DNA from: Paracoccaceae bacterium
Lineage (GTDB): Bacteria > Pseudomonadota > Alphaproteobacteria > Rhodobacterales > Rhodobacteraceae
DNA length: 10,631 nucleotides
Direction of reading: 5' to 3'
NCBI GenBank assembly: GCA_007121115.1
Contig: SKMI01000090.1
Location: forward strand, 1 to 10,631
Positions within the stretch are counted from its first letter, which is position 1, and each line of letters opens with the position of its first letter. The notes under the pieces were generated by a model, which searched no databases, was not told the DNA's origin, and saw only the letters and a program-made list of their open reading frames with translations. Made by a program: the position numbers and the translations under genes. Shown here piece after piece: positions 1-6,141 of the stretch.

Positions 1-746
1 AGGTAGAGCAGCGAGCCCAGCACCGCGAGGATGATGATCCCGGTGAAGCCCGCACGCTTGCGCTCGACCAGCTTGGGCTCGGCGGTCCAGGTCAGGAAGG
101 CTGCCACGTCCAGCGCCATCTGCTCTTCGGTCGCGGGCGTGCCGTCCGCGTATTCGACCATGTCATCGAACAGCACCGGCGCCATGCTGACCCAGCCACC
201 GTAGGCCTTGTTCTCGTAGAACATCGACCCGGCCTGGAAGTCTTCCTCGCCAGTGTAGCCCAGCAGGAAGGAAGCCACGTATTCCGGCCCGCCGATCCCC
301 TTGAGCAACTGGTTGATGCCCAGACCATAGGGGCCGCTAAAGCCTGCGCGCGCCTTGGTCATCAGGCTCAGGTCCGGTGCACCTTCAAATTGCGACTCGG
401 GGAAGTGGTCATTCGGGCCCGCCGGGCGCCAGTCGCGCAGTTCGGGGTCCCAGACTTCGTAAAAGTCGGCGAAGGCCCGCATCTGGTCTTCGGGCAGTTC
501 CGGTCCGTTGGGATCGCTCAGCGTGCGGAACGCCACATAGCTGAGCCCGTGGCACGATGCGCAGGCCGCGTCAAAGACCTGCAGCCCGCGCTGCAACTGG
601 TTGCGATCATAGGTGCCGAAGGGCCCCTGAAAGGAGAAGTCGAAGTTGGTGACTTCCCCCTTCACCTTTGTGGCTTCGGCCATCGTGCCGGGCAGCGCCA
701 GCGCGGCGGCTGCGGTGGCGGCGAGGGCCAGAGTCCTGAGTTTCAT
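1..746 (-). CDS. petC: Cytochrome c1 of the bc1 complex, C-terminus cut by window edge
   Basis: Haem c subunit of the cytochrome bc1 complex; it passes electrons from the Rieske protein to cytochrome c on the periplasmic side. About 248 codons are visible from the ATG at 746 and the frame is still open at base 1. Seen: a Sec signal peptide (MKLRT, then an Ala/Leu-rich core, likely cleaved after Ala23); the haem-binding CASCH at residues 62-66; conserved stretches such as GPYGLGINQL and GGPEY; the probable axial Met188 in WVSMAP, followed by VEYADGT; the family motif TWTAEPK; and the start of the C-terminal membrane anchor (GFTGIIILAVLG). The only cysteines seen are the two haem cysteines, so the disulfide-bearing insertion of R. 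sphaeroides c1 is absent. It is last in the visible operon, 23 bp after petB, with a strong Shine-Dalgarno sequence (AAGGAAAGGA) in the gap. The final residues lie outside the window. Identification is very secure. Confidence 0.97.
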   Translation of the reverse strand, partial: MKLRTLALAATAAAALALPGTMAEATKVKGEVTNFDFSFQGPFGTYDRNQLQRGLQVFDAACASCHGLSYVAFRTLSDPNGPELPEDQMRAFADFYEVWDPELRDWRPAGPNDHFPESQFEGAPDLSLMTKARAGFSGPYGLGINQLLKGIGGPEYVASFLLGYTGEEDFQAGSMFYENKAYGGWVSMAPVLFDDMVEYADGTPATEEQMALDVAAFLTWTAEPKLVERKRAGFTGIIILAVLGSLLY

Positions 747-769
747 TTGGATGTCCTTTCCTTGCGCCA

Positions 770-2128
770 TCATTCCGCCGGGACCTGCTCGGGGGCCGGG
801 CCGGAGCCGGTGCCCTTGCCGGACTGCGCCTTGACGGTCGCGTTGAAGTCCTCTTCGATCGTGGCGGGCGGGTCGGTCGGCTTTTCCAGCACGCCCAGAA
901 GCGGCATGATCACCAGGAAATAGGCGAACCAGTAGGTTGTGCCGATCAGCGCGACCGTCGTGTAGATGCCTTCGGCCGGCATGGCGCCCGCCCAGGTCAG
1001 CACCACGAAGTTCACGATGAACAGCCAGAACCACCACTTGAACATCGGACGATACCGGCCCGAGCGCACCGCCGATGTGTCCAGCCATGGCAGCAGCGCC
1101 CAGACGAAGATCGCGCCGAACATGGCCAGCACGCCGAAGAAGGTGGCGTCGACGATGCCGAAGGTCAGCCAGTTCACCGCAATCACGATCCACACATCCG
1201 AGGTGAAGGCGCGCAGGATCGCGTAGAAGGGCAGGAAGTACCACTCCGGCACGATTTCCGGCGGCGTGACCAGCGGGTCGGCCTCGATGTAGTTGTCGGT
1301 GTGGCCCAGGAAGTTGGGCATGAAGGCCACCACGGCCCAGAACAGGCCCAGCACCACGACCAGCGCGAACAGGTCCTTGATGACGAAGTAGGGCCAGAAG
1401 GGCAGGGTGTCCTTTTCGGCCTCTTCCTTGGACCCGCGGCGCACCTCGACCCCGGTGGGGTTGTTGTTGCCGGTATGGTGGAAGGCCCAGACATGCACGA
1501 TCACCAACCCGAGGATGATGAAGGGCAGCAGGTAATGCAGGCTGAAGAACCGGGTCAGCGCGGCATTGTCCACGGCGGGCCCGCCCAGAAGCCAGGTCTG
1601 CAGCACGTCGCCAATGCCGGGGATCGCACCGAACAGGCCGGTAATCACCGTGGCGCCCCAGAAGGACATCTGACCCCAGGGCAGCACGTAGCCCATGAAC
1701 GCGGTCGCCATCATCAACAGATAGATCAGCATGCCGATGATCCAGGTCACCTCGCGCGGGGTCTTGTAGCTGCCGTAATACATGCTGCGGAACATGTGCA
1801 GATACACGGCCAGGAAGAACAGCATGGCGCCGTTCTGATGCAGGTAGCGCATCATGTGCCCGCCGTTGACGTTGCGCATGATGTGCTCGACGCTGGCAAA
1901 GGCCATGTTCACGTCAGCGGTATAGTGCATTGCCAGCACAATCCCGGTGACGATCTGCAGCACCAGGCAGACCATCAGCACAATGCCCCAGATCCACATC
2001 CAGTTCAGGTTCTTGGGTGTGGGGATCATGATCGTGTCATAGATCAGCCCGACGATGGGCAGGCGGCTGTGCAGCCACTTTTCGCCCTTGGTCGTCGGCT
2101 CGTAATGGTCGTGGGGAATTCCGGCCAT
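770..2128 (-). CDS. petB: Cytochrome b subunit of the bc1 complex
   Basis: Membrane core of ubiquinol:cytochrome c oxidoreductase; it carries haems bL and bH and both quinone sites. The protein has 452 residues, slightly longer than the R. capsulatus subunit. Seen: the N-terminus MAGIPHDHYEP typical of Rhodobacter; haem ligand pairs His97/His198 and His111/His212; Gly158 in SFWGATVITG and the PEWY motif at 294-297, both forming the Qo site; and eight hydrophobic segments. Numbering agrees with R. capsulatus through these motifs, so there is no internal insertion up to that point. The C-terminal tail after about residue 420 is polar and Gly/Pro-rich and is probably disordered. It starts 15 bp after the petA stop. 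Its Shine-Dalgarno (AAGGGAG) overlaps the petA stop codon, which suggests coupled translation. Identification is very secure. Confidence 0.98.
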   Translation of the reverse strand: MAGIPHDHYEPTTKGEKWLHSRLPIVGLIYDTIMIPTPKNLNWMWIWGIVLMVCLVLQIVTGIVLAMHYTADVNMAFASVEHIMRNVNGGHMMRYLHQNGAMLFFLAVYLHMFRSMYYGSYKTPREVTWIIGMLIYLLMMATAFMGYVLPWGQMSFWGATVITGLFGAIPGIGDVLQTWLLGGPAVDNAALTRFFSLHYLLPFIILGLVIVHVWAFHHTGNNNPTGVEVRRGSKEEAEKDTLPFWPYFVIKDLFALVVVLGLFWAVVAFMPNFLGHTDNYIEADPLVTPPEIVPEWYFLPFYAILRAFTSDVWIVIAVNWLTFGIVDATFFGVLAMFGAIFVWALLPWLDTSAVRSGRYRPMFKWWFWLFIVNFVVLTWAGAMPAEGIYTTVALIGTTYWFAYFLVIMPLLGVLEKPTDPPATIEEDFNATVKAQSGKGTGSGPAPEQVPAE

Positions 2129-2143
2129 GGCGGTCTGTCTCCC

Positions 2144-2707
2144 TTAGCCAAGCTGAATGGTTGTGTCGTCGATGAATTCGGCGACCGGGATATGCATGTT
2201 CTCCGGTGCCGGACCGCGGCGAATACGCCCTGCGGTGTCATAGTGCGACCCGTGGCAGGGGCAGAACCAGGCGTTGAAATCGCCCGCGCCATCGCCCAGC
2301 GGCACGCAGCCCAGATGGGTGCAGACACCTTCCATCACCAGCCACTCGCCGGCCTCATCCATGGTGCGGTTCTGGTCCGAGGCGTCGGTGCCGGGCTTGT
2401 TCGGATTGCGCGACTCGCGGTCGATGGACAGGTCCGACACATCAATGGCACGGGCGGCTTCGATCTCTTCCTGCGTGCGGCGGCGGATGAACACCGGCTT
2501 GCCCAGGAAGTTGACCGTCAGCTGCATCCCCGGTTCCAGCCCGCCCACATCGACGAAGATCGTCGACAGCGCCTGCACATCGGCCGAGGGGTTCATCTGG
2601 TTGACCAGAGGCCACGCTGCTGCCCCGACCGTGACAACGCCGGCGCCGGCGGTGGCGTAATACAGGAAATCCCTGCGGGTGCTTCCGTCGTCTTCTGCCT
2701 GAGACAC
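2144..2707 (-). CDS. petA: Rieske iron-sulfur subunit of the bc1 complex (GTG start proposed)
   Basis: The [2Fe-2S] subunit that takes the first electron from ubiquinol at the Qo site and carries it to cytochrome c1. Seen (187-residue numbering): a twin-arginine motif TRRDFL at 10-15 followed by a single membrane anchor to about residue 38, so the Tat signal is retained; the hinge MNPSADVQAL; cluster box 1 CTHLGC at 129-134 and box 2 CPCHGSH at 149-155, giving ligands Cys129, His131, Cys149 and His152 with a Cys134-Cys151 disulfide. I chose the GTG at 2707 over the ATG at 2713. AGGAG sits 7 nt before the GTG but only 1 nt before the ATG, and starting at GTG gives MSQAEDDGSTRRDF, which lines up with the Rhodobacter N-terminus. 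The longer form would have 189 residues. It is the first gene of petABC. Confidence 0.97.
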   Translation of the reverse strand: MSQAEDDGSTRRDFLYYATAGAGVVTVGAAAWPLVNQMNPSADVQALSTIFVDVGGLEPGMQLTVNFLGKPVFIRRRTQEEIEAARAIDVSDLSIDRESRNPNKPGTDASDQNRTMDEAGEWLVMEGVCTHLGCVPLGDGAGDFNAWFCPCHGSHYDTAGRIRRGPAPENMHIPVAEFIDDTTIQLG

Positions 2708-2803
2708 GAGCATTCTCCTCTCAAGGGCGGCCCGGGCGCGGATCGCAGGGCGCGCGCGTTAAACACAGCGAAGGCCACGGTAAACCGCAGCCTGACATGC
2801 CGG

Positions 2804-2832
2804 TATCTAGCGGGGTTTCACAATCGCGTCCA
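2804..2832 (-). promoter_or_regulatory. Candidate petABC promoter
   Basis: On the minus strand, TGGACG (2832-2827, 4/6 to the sigma-70 -35 consensus) is followed after 17 bp by TAGATA (2809-2804, 3/6 to the -10). This would start transcription near 2797 and leave a leader of about 90 nt before petA. The -35 lies inside the right half of a 23-bp dyad as read in this direction. The match is weak and made by eye. Confidence 0.25.
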
Positions 2833-2865
2833 GCGTGGATGCGATCCATAATGTCGCACTGCGAC
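2823..2865. repeat. Two adjacent inverted repeats upstream of petA, possible operators
   Basis: The first repeat has arms ATCGCGTCCA (2823-2832) and TGGATGCGAT (2836-2845) around GCG; 9 of 10 positions are complementary. Seven bases further on, GTCGCACTGCGAC (2853-2865) is a perfect 6+1+6 palindrome. Their centres are 25 bp apart. Neither is followed by a T-run on the minus strand, so they do not look like intrinsic terminators for the GST gene that ends at 2907. Their place just upstream of the pet genes fits operator sites, but no regulator can be named. Confidence 0.5.
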
Positions 2866-2906
2866 GGGCTGTCCGGCGCGCGGGTGCCTCGTGGTCTCAA
2901 CATGCG

Positions 2907-3539
2907 TCATGCAGGTGGCGCGGTGGCGATCAGGCTGTCGCGGGTCATGATCCGCGCGTGCCATTCGCTCAGCCCTGGCCGCCCGGTCCGCCAGTCCCGC
3001 TCGGCGTGGCGCAGGTCCAGGTATCCCAGCCCGCAGGCCAGCGCGATCTGCCCGATGCAGAGCGGCCCGGCAAGGTAGGGCAGCCAGCGCGCCTCGGCCA
3101 TGTCCAGCGCGCGGGCGATCTTGGTCCACTGGCCCTCGACCCAAGGCGCATGGCGCGCGGGTTCGGGGCGGATGCGGCCTTCGTAGACCATCAGCAGCGC
3201 GGCATCGAGCATCCCGTCGGCCAGCGCCTCCAGCGTCAGCGCGTCCCAGAGCCGGGCGCCCTCGGGGAACAGCCGCCCCCCCTTGCGACTTTCGGAGCCG
3301 CGCGCGTCCAGATAGCGGCAGATCACCCGGCTGTCATAAAGCGCGCCGCCTTCGGGGCGTTCCAGCGTCGGCACCTTGCCCAGCGGGTTCTGCGCCACCG
3401 GCGCGGTGCCCGGATCCACCGGCGAGCCCGAGGCCGGGATCAGCGCGACCTGTTCCGCGTGCCCGGTTTCATGCAGCACCACCATCACCTTGCGCACATA
3501 GGGCGAGGTGGCGCTGTGGTATAGCCGTAATCCTGTCAT
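2907..3539 (-). CDS. Glutathione S-transferase family protein, YibF-like
   Basis: A 210-residue cytosolic GST-fold protein; family members use glutathione, but no substrate can be assigned. Seen: an N-terminal thioredoxin fold with SPYVRK at 12-17 (Ser12 being the likely thiol-activating residue), the cis-proline region NPLGKVPTL (51-59) and the glutathione-contacting DS at 69-70; then an all-helical domain with EALADGMLDA (104-113). That stretch, and a C-terminus ending RDSLIATAPPA, resemble Escherichia coli YibF. I chose the ATG at 3539 because it overlaps the upstream gene's stop as ATGA and places SPYVRK at the usual distance from the N-terminus. A GTG at 3551 would add four residues (MAPD). 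It is probably cotranscribed and translationally coupled with the 94-residue protein upstream. The gap before petA is 199 bp. Confidence 0.88.
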   Translation of the reverse strand: MTGLRLYHSATSPYVRKVMVVLHETGHAEQVALIPASGSPVDPGTAPVAQNPLGKVPTLERPEGGALYDSRVICRYLDARGSESRKGGRLFPEGARLWDALTLEALADGMLDAALLMVYEGRIRPEPARHAPWVEGQWTKIARALDMAEARWLPYLAGPLCIGQIALACGLGYLDLRHAERDWRTGRPGLSEWHARIMTRDSLIATAPPA

Positions 3540-3820
3540 ATCCGGCGCCACCGGATGCGGCCCAGCGCGGCCGCGTCGATTTCCACGCCGGGCCCGTCCA
3601 GGCCCAGCCGGATCACGCGGCGGAACCGGGCGGTGGCGCTGGCCTGTTCGCGGTCAGCGGGGCGCAGGGTGGTCAGCCCCTCGGGCACGCGGTCCAGCGC
3701 ATCCTCGGCCCGCTGGTCCAGATGACCGCGCCGCACGCGTCGGGCCAGCATGTATCCGGCCAGCGCAGCCGCGCCATACTTGGCCGCGACGGCGGCGACG
3801 GGGGCAATCGGAAGGGGCAT
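3536..3820 (-). CDS. Small unknown protein with N-terminal hydrophobic segment
   Basis: A 94-residue protein that I do not recognise. Residues 4-26 (PIAPVAAVAAKYGAAALAGY) are hydrophobic and Ala-rich, long enough for one membrane helix or an uncleaved signal. They are followed by a basic stretch (RRVRRGH) and a charged, mostly helical part (residues 33-66) with a short C-terminal section rich in Ile, Gly and Arg. The basic residues after the helix would favour the C-terminal part facing the cytoplasm. Start evidence is good: AGGAG lies 7 nt before the ATG. Its TGA overlaps the ATG of the GST gene by 4 nt, so the two are likely translated together. It could be a small membrane protein working with that GST, but the sequence shows no function. 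Confidence 0.72.
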   Translation of the reverse strand: MPLPIAPVAAVAAKYGAAALAGYMLARRVRRGHLDQRAEDALDRVPEGLTTLRPADREQASATARFRRVIRLGLDGPGVEIDAAALGRIRWRRI

Positions 3821-3846
3821 GATGATCTCCTGTCAGGCGTGCGGGC

Positions 3847-3874
3847 AGCTTAGCAGCCCCGGCGCGGCTGTCCA
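3847..3874 (-). promoter_or_regulatory. Candidate promoter for the 94-aa protein/GST pair
   Basis: Minus strand: TGGACA (3874-3869, 5/6 to the -35) and TAAGCT (3852-3847, 3/6 to the -10), 16 bp apart and about 26 bp before the ATG at 3820. It lies in the 115-bp divergent gap shared with mtgA. Confidence 0.35.
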
Positions 3875-3900
3875 TGCGCTCCGCGCGCCGTCACGCGCGC

Positions 3901-3929
3901 TTGACCCCGGCGCCGGGTTCGTGACTAAA
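3901..3929 (+). promoter_or_regulatory. Candidate mtgA promoter with palindrome in spacer
   Basis: TTGACC (3901-3906, 5/6 to the -35) is followed after 17 bp by ACTAAA (3924-3929, 3/6 to the -10). The spacer begins within a perfect 12-bp palindrome, CCCGGCGCCGGG (3906-3917). If this promoter is used, transcription would begin at or next to the mtgA ATG. The palindrome recurs in the spacer of the Lrp gene's candidate promoter (9818-9829). Confidence 0.35.
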
Positions 3930-3935
3930 GGGCGC

Positions 3936-4670
3936 ATGTCCAGGCGCCGCACCCGCTCCCGTTCCAGCCGCCCGCGCCGTGGCGGGGTGCTGAACGCGCT
4001 GGCCAATGCCCTGCGCTGGCTGCGCCGGTGGCTGTTGCGGCTGGTTTCGGTGGCGTTTCTTTTCAGTGTGTTCTGGGTGGTGCTCTACATCGCGATCAAC
4101 CCGCCCGGTGGCCTCTACATGCTGCAGGAATACCGCCGCATCGGCAGCATCGAACGCCAGTGGGTGCCCATGGGCGCAATCGCCCCGGTGATGGCGCGCT
4201 CGGTCGTCGCCGCCGAAGATGCGAATTTCTGCACCCACTGGGGGTTCGACATGGGCGAGATCCGCCGCGTGATCGACCAGGGCGGCACGCGCGGGGCCTC
4301 GACCATCAGCCAGCAGGTGGTCAAGAACGTGTATCTGTGGCACGGGCGCGACTGGACCCGGAAAGTGCTGGAAGCGGGCTTCACCCTGCTGGTCGAGGCG
4401 CTGTGGAGCAAGCGCCGCATCCTCGAGGTCTATCTGAACGTCGCCGAATTCGACGATGGCGTCTTCGGGGTGGAGGCAGCGGCGCGACATTACTTCGGTG
4501 TCACGGCCCGCGAACTGAGCGCCTTGCAGGCCGCGCGCCTCGCCGCCGTGATCCCCGCGCCCAAGGCCCGCGATGCCGCGCGGCCAAGTGATTTCGTCCG
4601 CCGCCGCGCGAGCGCGATCATGGACGGCGCCGCTACTATCGAGCGCGACGGGCGCGCGGACTGCTTTTAG
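3936..4670 (+). CDS. mtgA: Monofunctional peptidoglycan glycosyltransferase
   Basis: Polymerises lipid II into glycan strands at the outer face of the inner membrane. The protein has 244 residues, close to E. coli MtgA. Seen: a strongly basic cytoplasmic N-terminus (MSRRRTRSRSSRPRR), one membrane anchor at about 32-54, and then a family 51 glycosyltransferase domain. Its motifs are EDANFCTHWGFD (94-105, with catalytic Glu94), GASTISQQVVKN (120-131), a second conserved acidic site at Glu154, and KRRILEVYLNVAEFDDG (159-175) continuing to AAARHYFG (181-188). There is no transpeptidase domain. I chose the ATG at 3936 because AAAGGG lies just before it, though only 3 nt away, and the basic N-terminus starts there. 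A GTG at 3921 would add five residues. The frame stays open back to 3750, but that stretch is antisense to the preceding gene. The gene is divergent from that gene and 90 bp upstream of fzlA. Confidence 0.96.
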   Translation: MSRRRTRSRSSRPRRGGVLNALANALRWLRRWLLRLVSVAFLFSVFWVVLYIAINPPGGLYMLQEYRRIGSIERQWVPMGAIAPVMARSVVAAEDANFCTHWGFDMGEIRRVIDQGGTRGASTISQQVVKNVYLWHGRDWTRKVLEAGFTLLVEALWSKRRILEVYLNVAEFDDGVFGVEAAARHYFGVTARELSALQAARLAAVIPAPKARDAARPSDFVRRRASAIMDGAATIERDGRADCF

Positions 4671-4677
4671 CGCTGAA

Positions 4678-4731
4678 GTCATGCCTGCGTGGCGGCCCCA
4701 TGTTGAATTTCCCCCGCCAAGCAGGCATGAC
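4678..4731. repeat. Long inverted repeat in the mtgA-fzlA gap
   Basis: The left arm 4678-4695 (GTCATGCCTGCGTGGCGG) and the right arm 4714-4731 pair at 17 of 18 positions; the only mismatch is G4689 against A4720. The loop is 18 nt (4696-4713). No T-run follows on either strand, so it is not a classical terminator. A weak promoter-like pair overlaps it: TTGAAT at 4703-4708 in the loop and CATGAC at 4726-4731 in the right arm, 17 bp apart. It could be an RNA hairpin that processes or stabilises the mtgA message, an operator for fzlA, or a dispersed palindromic repeat. Confidence 0.8.
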
Positions 4732-4760
4732 GGGCCGCACCGCAGTGACCCGGAGACCCC

Positions 4761-5426
4761 ATGGCACGGCTTTATCACGTTCCGCTTTCGCCCTTCTGCC
4801 GCAAGGTCCGTCTGACGCTGGCCGAAAAGCAGATCGAGGTCGAATTGATCGAGGAACGCTACTGGCAGGCCAGCCCCGAATTCCTGCGCCGCAACCCGGC
4901 GGGCAAGGTCCCGGTGCTGCGCCACGAGGGGCGCATCCTGACAGAAAGCCAGGCAATCTGCGAATACATCGACGAAACCGTGCCAACCCCGCCCCTGATG
5001 CCGCGCGATGCCCGCGGGCGCTACGAGGTCCGGCGCCTGTGCGCCTGGTTCGACGACAAGTTCCACCATGATGTGACCGTCAACCTGCTATATGAGCGGG
5101 TGAACAAGAAGCTGATGGGCCAGGGCTATCCGGATTCGCGCGCGATCAAGACAGGCTCGCAGCGGATCAAGTATCACCTCGACTACATGGGCTGGCTTCT
5201 GGACCAGCGCCGCTGGCTGGCGGGCAACGACATGACGCTGGCCGATTTCGCCGCCGCCGCGCAACTGTCCTGCCTGGACTATATCTCGGACGTGGACTGG
5301 GCGCGGGCGCCGGCGGTGCATGACTGGTACGCCAAGATCAAGTCGCGCCCGGCGTTCCGCACCTTGCTGGCTGACCAGTTGCCCGGCTTCCCGCCGCCGC
5401 CGCATTACGCCGATCTGGATTTCTGA
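4761..5426 (+). CDS. fzlA: GST-fold protein, probable FtsZ-binding FzlA
   Basis: A 221-residue protein with the full glutathione S-transferase fold. Seen: a thioredoxin-like domain with SPFCRKVRL (10-18), NPAGKVPVL (45-53) and ESQAICEYI (62-70); a helical domain at about 85-205 with WLAGNDMTLADF (152-163); and a Pro-rich tail, PGFPPPPHYADLDF (208-221). In alphaproteobacteria one GST-fold branch, FzlA (described in Caulobacter), binds FtsZ filaments, controls their curvature and drives constriction, and its C-terminal tail is needed for this. The overall sequence, the HYADLDF tail and the position beside mtgA make FzlA my first choice. An ordinary GST is the alternative. Start: GGAG sits 5 nt before the ATG. 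The gene is in the same direction as mtgA, separated by an unusual inverted repeat, so it may be cotranscribed or have its own promoter. Confidence 0.75.
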   Translation: MARLYHVPLSPFCRKVRLTLAEKQIEVELIEERYWQASPEFLRRNPAGKVPVLRHEGRILTESQAICEYIDETVPTPPLMPRDARGRYEVRRLCAWFDDKFHHDVTVNLLYERVNKKLMGQGYPDSRAIKTGSQRIKYHLDYMGWLLDQRRWLAGNDMTLADFAAAAQLSCLDYISDVDWARAPAVHDWYAKIKSRPAFRTLLADQLPGFPPPPHYADLDF

Positions 5427-5496
5427 CGCGCTGCATGGGTCGACAGGTCGGCGCCAGTGACCTGGGACGCGCGCGCAGGAATATGCTGCGGCCAGC

Positions 5497-5511
5497 CAGG
5501 GGAAGCCCCTG
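5497..5511. terminator. Possible hairpin between convergent genes
   Basis: CAGGGG and CCCCTG pair around AAG in the 129-bp gap between the convergent fzlA and YbjN genes. It is the best short hairpin I see there. No T-run follows on either strand, so the terminator role rests on position only. Confidence 0.3.
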
Positions 5512-5555
5512 ACGTGCGCGCCCCGGATCGGCGCCCGGCCTGGCCGTGCCGTGCC

Positions 5556-6017
5556 CTAGTTGACGACCTCGTCCTCGAACTCGCGCAGTACCAGCCGCCA
5601 CCAATCGAACCAGTCGTCCAGATTGGCGCGCGTTACACCCCCTTCGAGTGTCAGGGCCTGGTCCAGCGACAGATCGCCGTCACTGTCCACAAAGGCCCGG
5701 CCGAACAGCTTGTTGCTGTTCCAGTCGTTGACACGCTGCAGCGCGTTCGGCGGGGCGCCGTCCCAATAGGCTGACATCAGGAGGGTCTTGCAGTTGGCGT
5801 TGTCAGTGCAGCCGTAGAACCAGATCACGTAACGCCTGCCATCTATGCGACCGCTGATGAGCGGATCGCCGACGGAGTCGGTGCTCAATTCCACCGACCC
5901 GTAGCCGCGCGCCACATCGGCCACGATCTCCGGATCGGCATGGTCAAGGACTTGTGCCGCTGCCGGTGTGGCCAGTGCAAGGGCACCGGCCAGTGTGAAA
6001 GCTGTGAATTGTTGCAT
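5556..6017 (-). CDS. Secreted YbjN-domain protein
   Basis: A 153-residue protein with a predicted signal peptide (hydrophobic 6-17, ATPAAA, cleavage likely after Ala21). The n-region MQQFT has no positive charge, which is unusual. The mature part matches the YbjN family, whose fold resembles type III secretion chaperones and whose function is poorly known. The family core RVNDWNSNKLFGRAFVDSDG (95-114) is followed by LEGGVTRANLDDWFDWW (124-140). Cys70 and Cys76, in YGCTDNANC, are the only cysteines and could form a disulfide in the periplasm. Start: AGGAG lies 7 nt before the ATG at 6017. The frame is open a further 28 codons upstream, but that part has no signal-like or family sequence. It is convergent with fzlA and lies downstream of, on the same strand as, the transaminase; a gap of 184 bp and a candidate promoter suggest separate transcription. 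Confidence 0.85.
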   Translation of the reverse strand: MQQFTAFTLAGALALATPAAAQVLDHADPEIVADVARGYGSVELSTDSVGDPLISGRIDGRRYVIWFYGCTDNANCKTLLMSAYWDGAPPNALQRVNDWNSNKLFGRAFVDSDGDLSLDQALTLEGGVTRANLDDWFDWWRLVLREFEDEVVN

Positions 6018-6049
6018 TGGCGGGCTCCTGAATAGAGACGCAATGCGCA

Positions 6050-6077
6050 ATCCTACGCCGATGCGGCGATGGCGCAA
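6050..6077 (-). promoter_or_regulatory. Candidate promoter for the YbjN gene
   Basis: Minus strand: TTGCGC (6077-6072, 3/6 to the -35) and TAGGAT (6055-6050, 4/6 to the -10), 16 bp apart. The predicted start would leave a leader of about 25 nt containing the AGGAG ribosome site before the ATG at 6017. Confidence 0.35.
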
Positions 6078-6141
6078 GCCGCAAGTTGCCCACCCGAGCA
6101 TAAGCGCTGTCCATGCGCCGAAGCCGCGCTGGGCATCGCCG

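Noticed and set aside
2638..2651. Palindrome CGCCGGCGCCGGCG
   Set aside because: It lies in petA codons for the Ala/Gly-rich membrane segment and is explained by codon bias, unlike the similar palindromes outside genes.
1301..2851. A 516-codon plus-strand open frame over the bc1 genes
   Set aside because: It is antisense to petB and petA, and the translation is rich in His, Gln and Gly with no family motif; a GC-bias shadow.
2714..2906. A possible small gene between the GST gene and petA
   Set aside because: The one open frame here (60 codons) has no ribosome site or recognisable sequence and covers the dyads and the likely promoter.
3750..3935. An upstream in-frame extension of mtgA
   Set aside because: It overlaps the divergent 94-residue gene and its ribosome site, and adds no family sequence. 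The basic N-terminus starting at 3936 is typical of MtgA.
4681..4815. A small open frame starting in the mtgA-fzlA inverted repeat
   Set aside because: It has no ribosome site and runs into fzlA in another frame; its bases are better explained by the inverted repeat.
3891..5069. A 392-codon minus-strand open frame
   Set aside because: It is antisense to mtgA and fzlA, both well supported by motifs and start sites.
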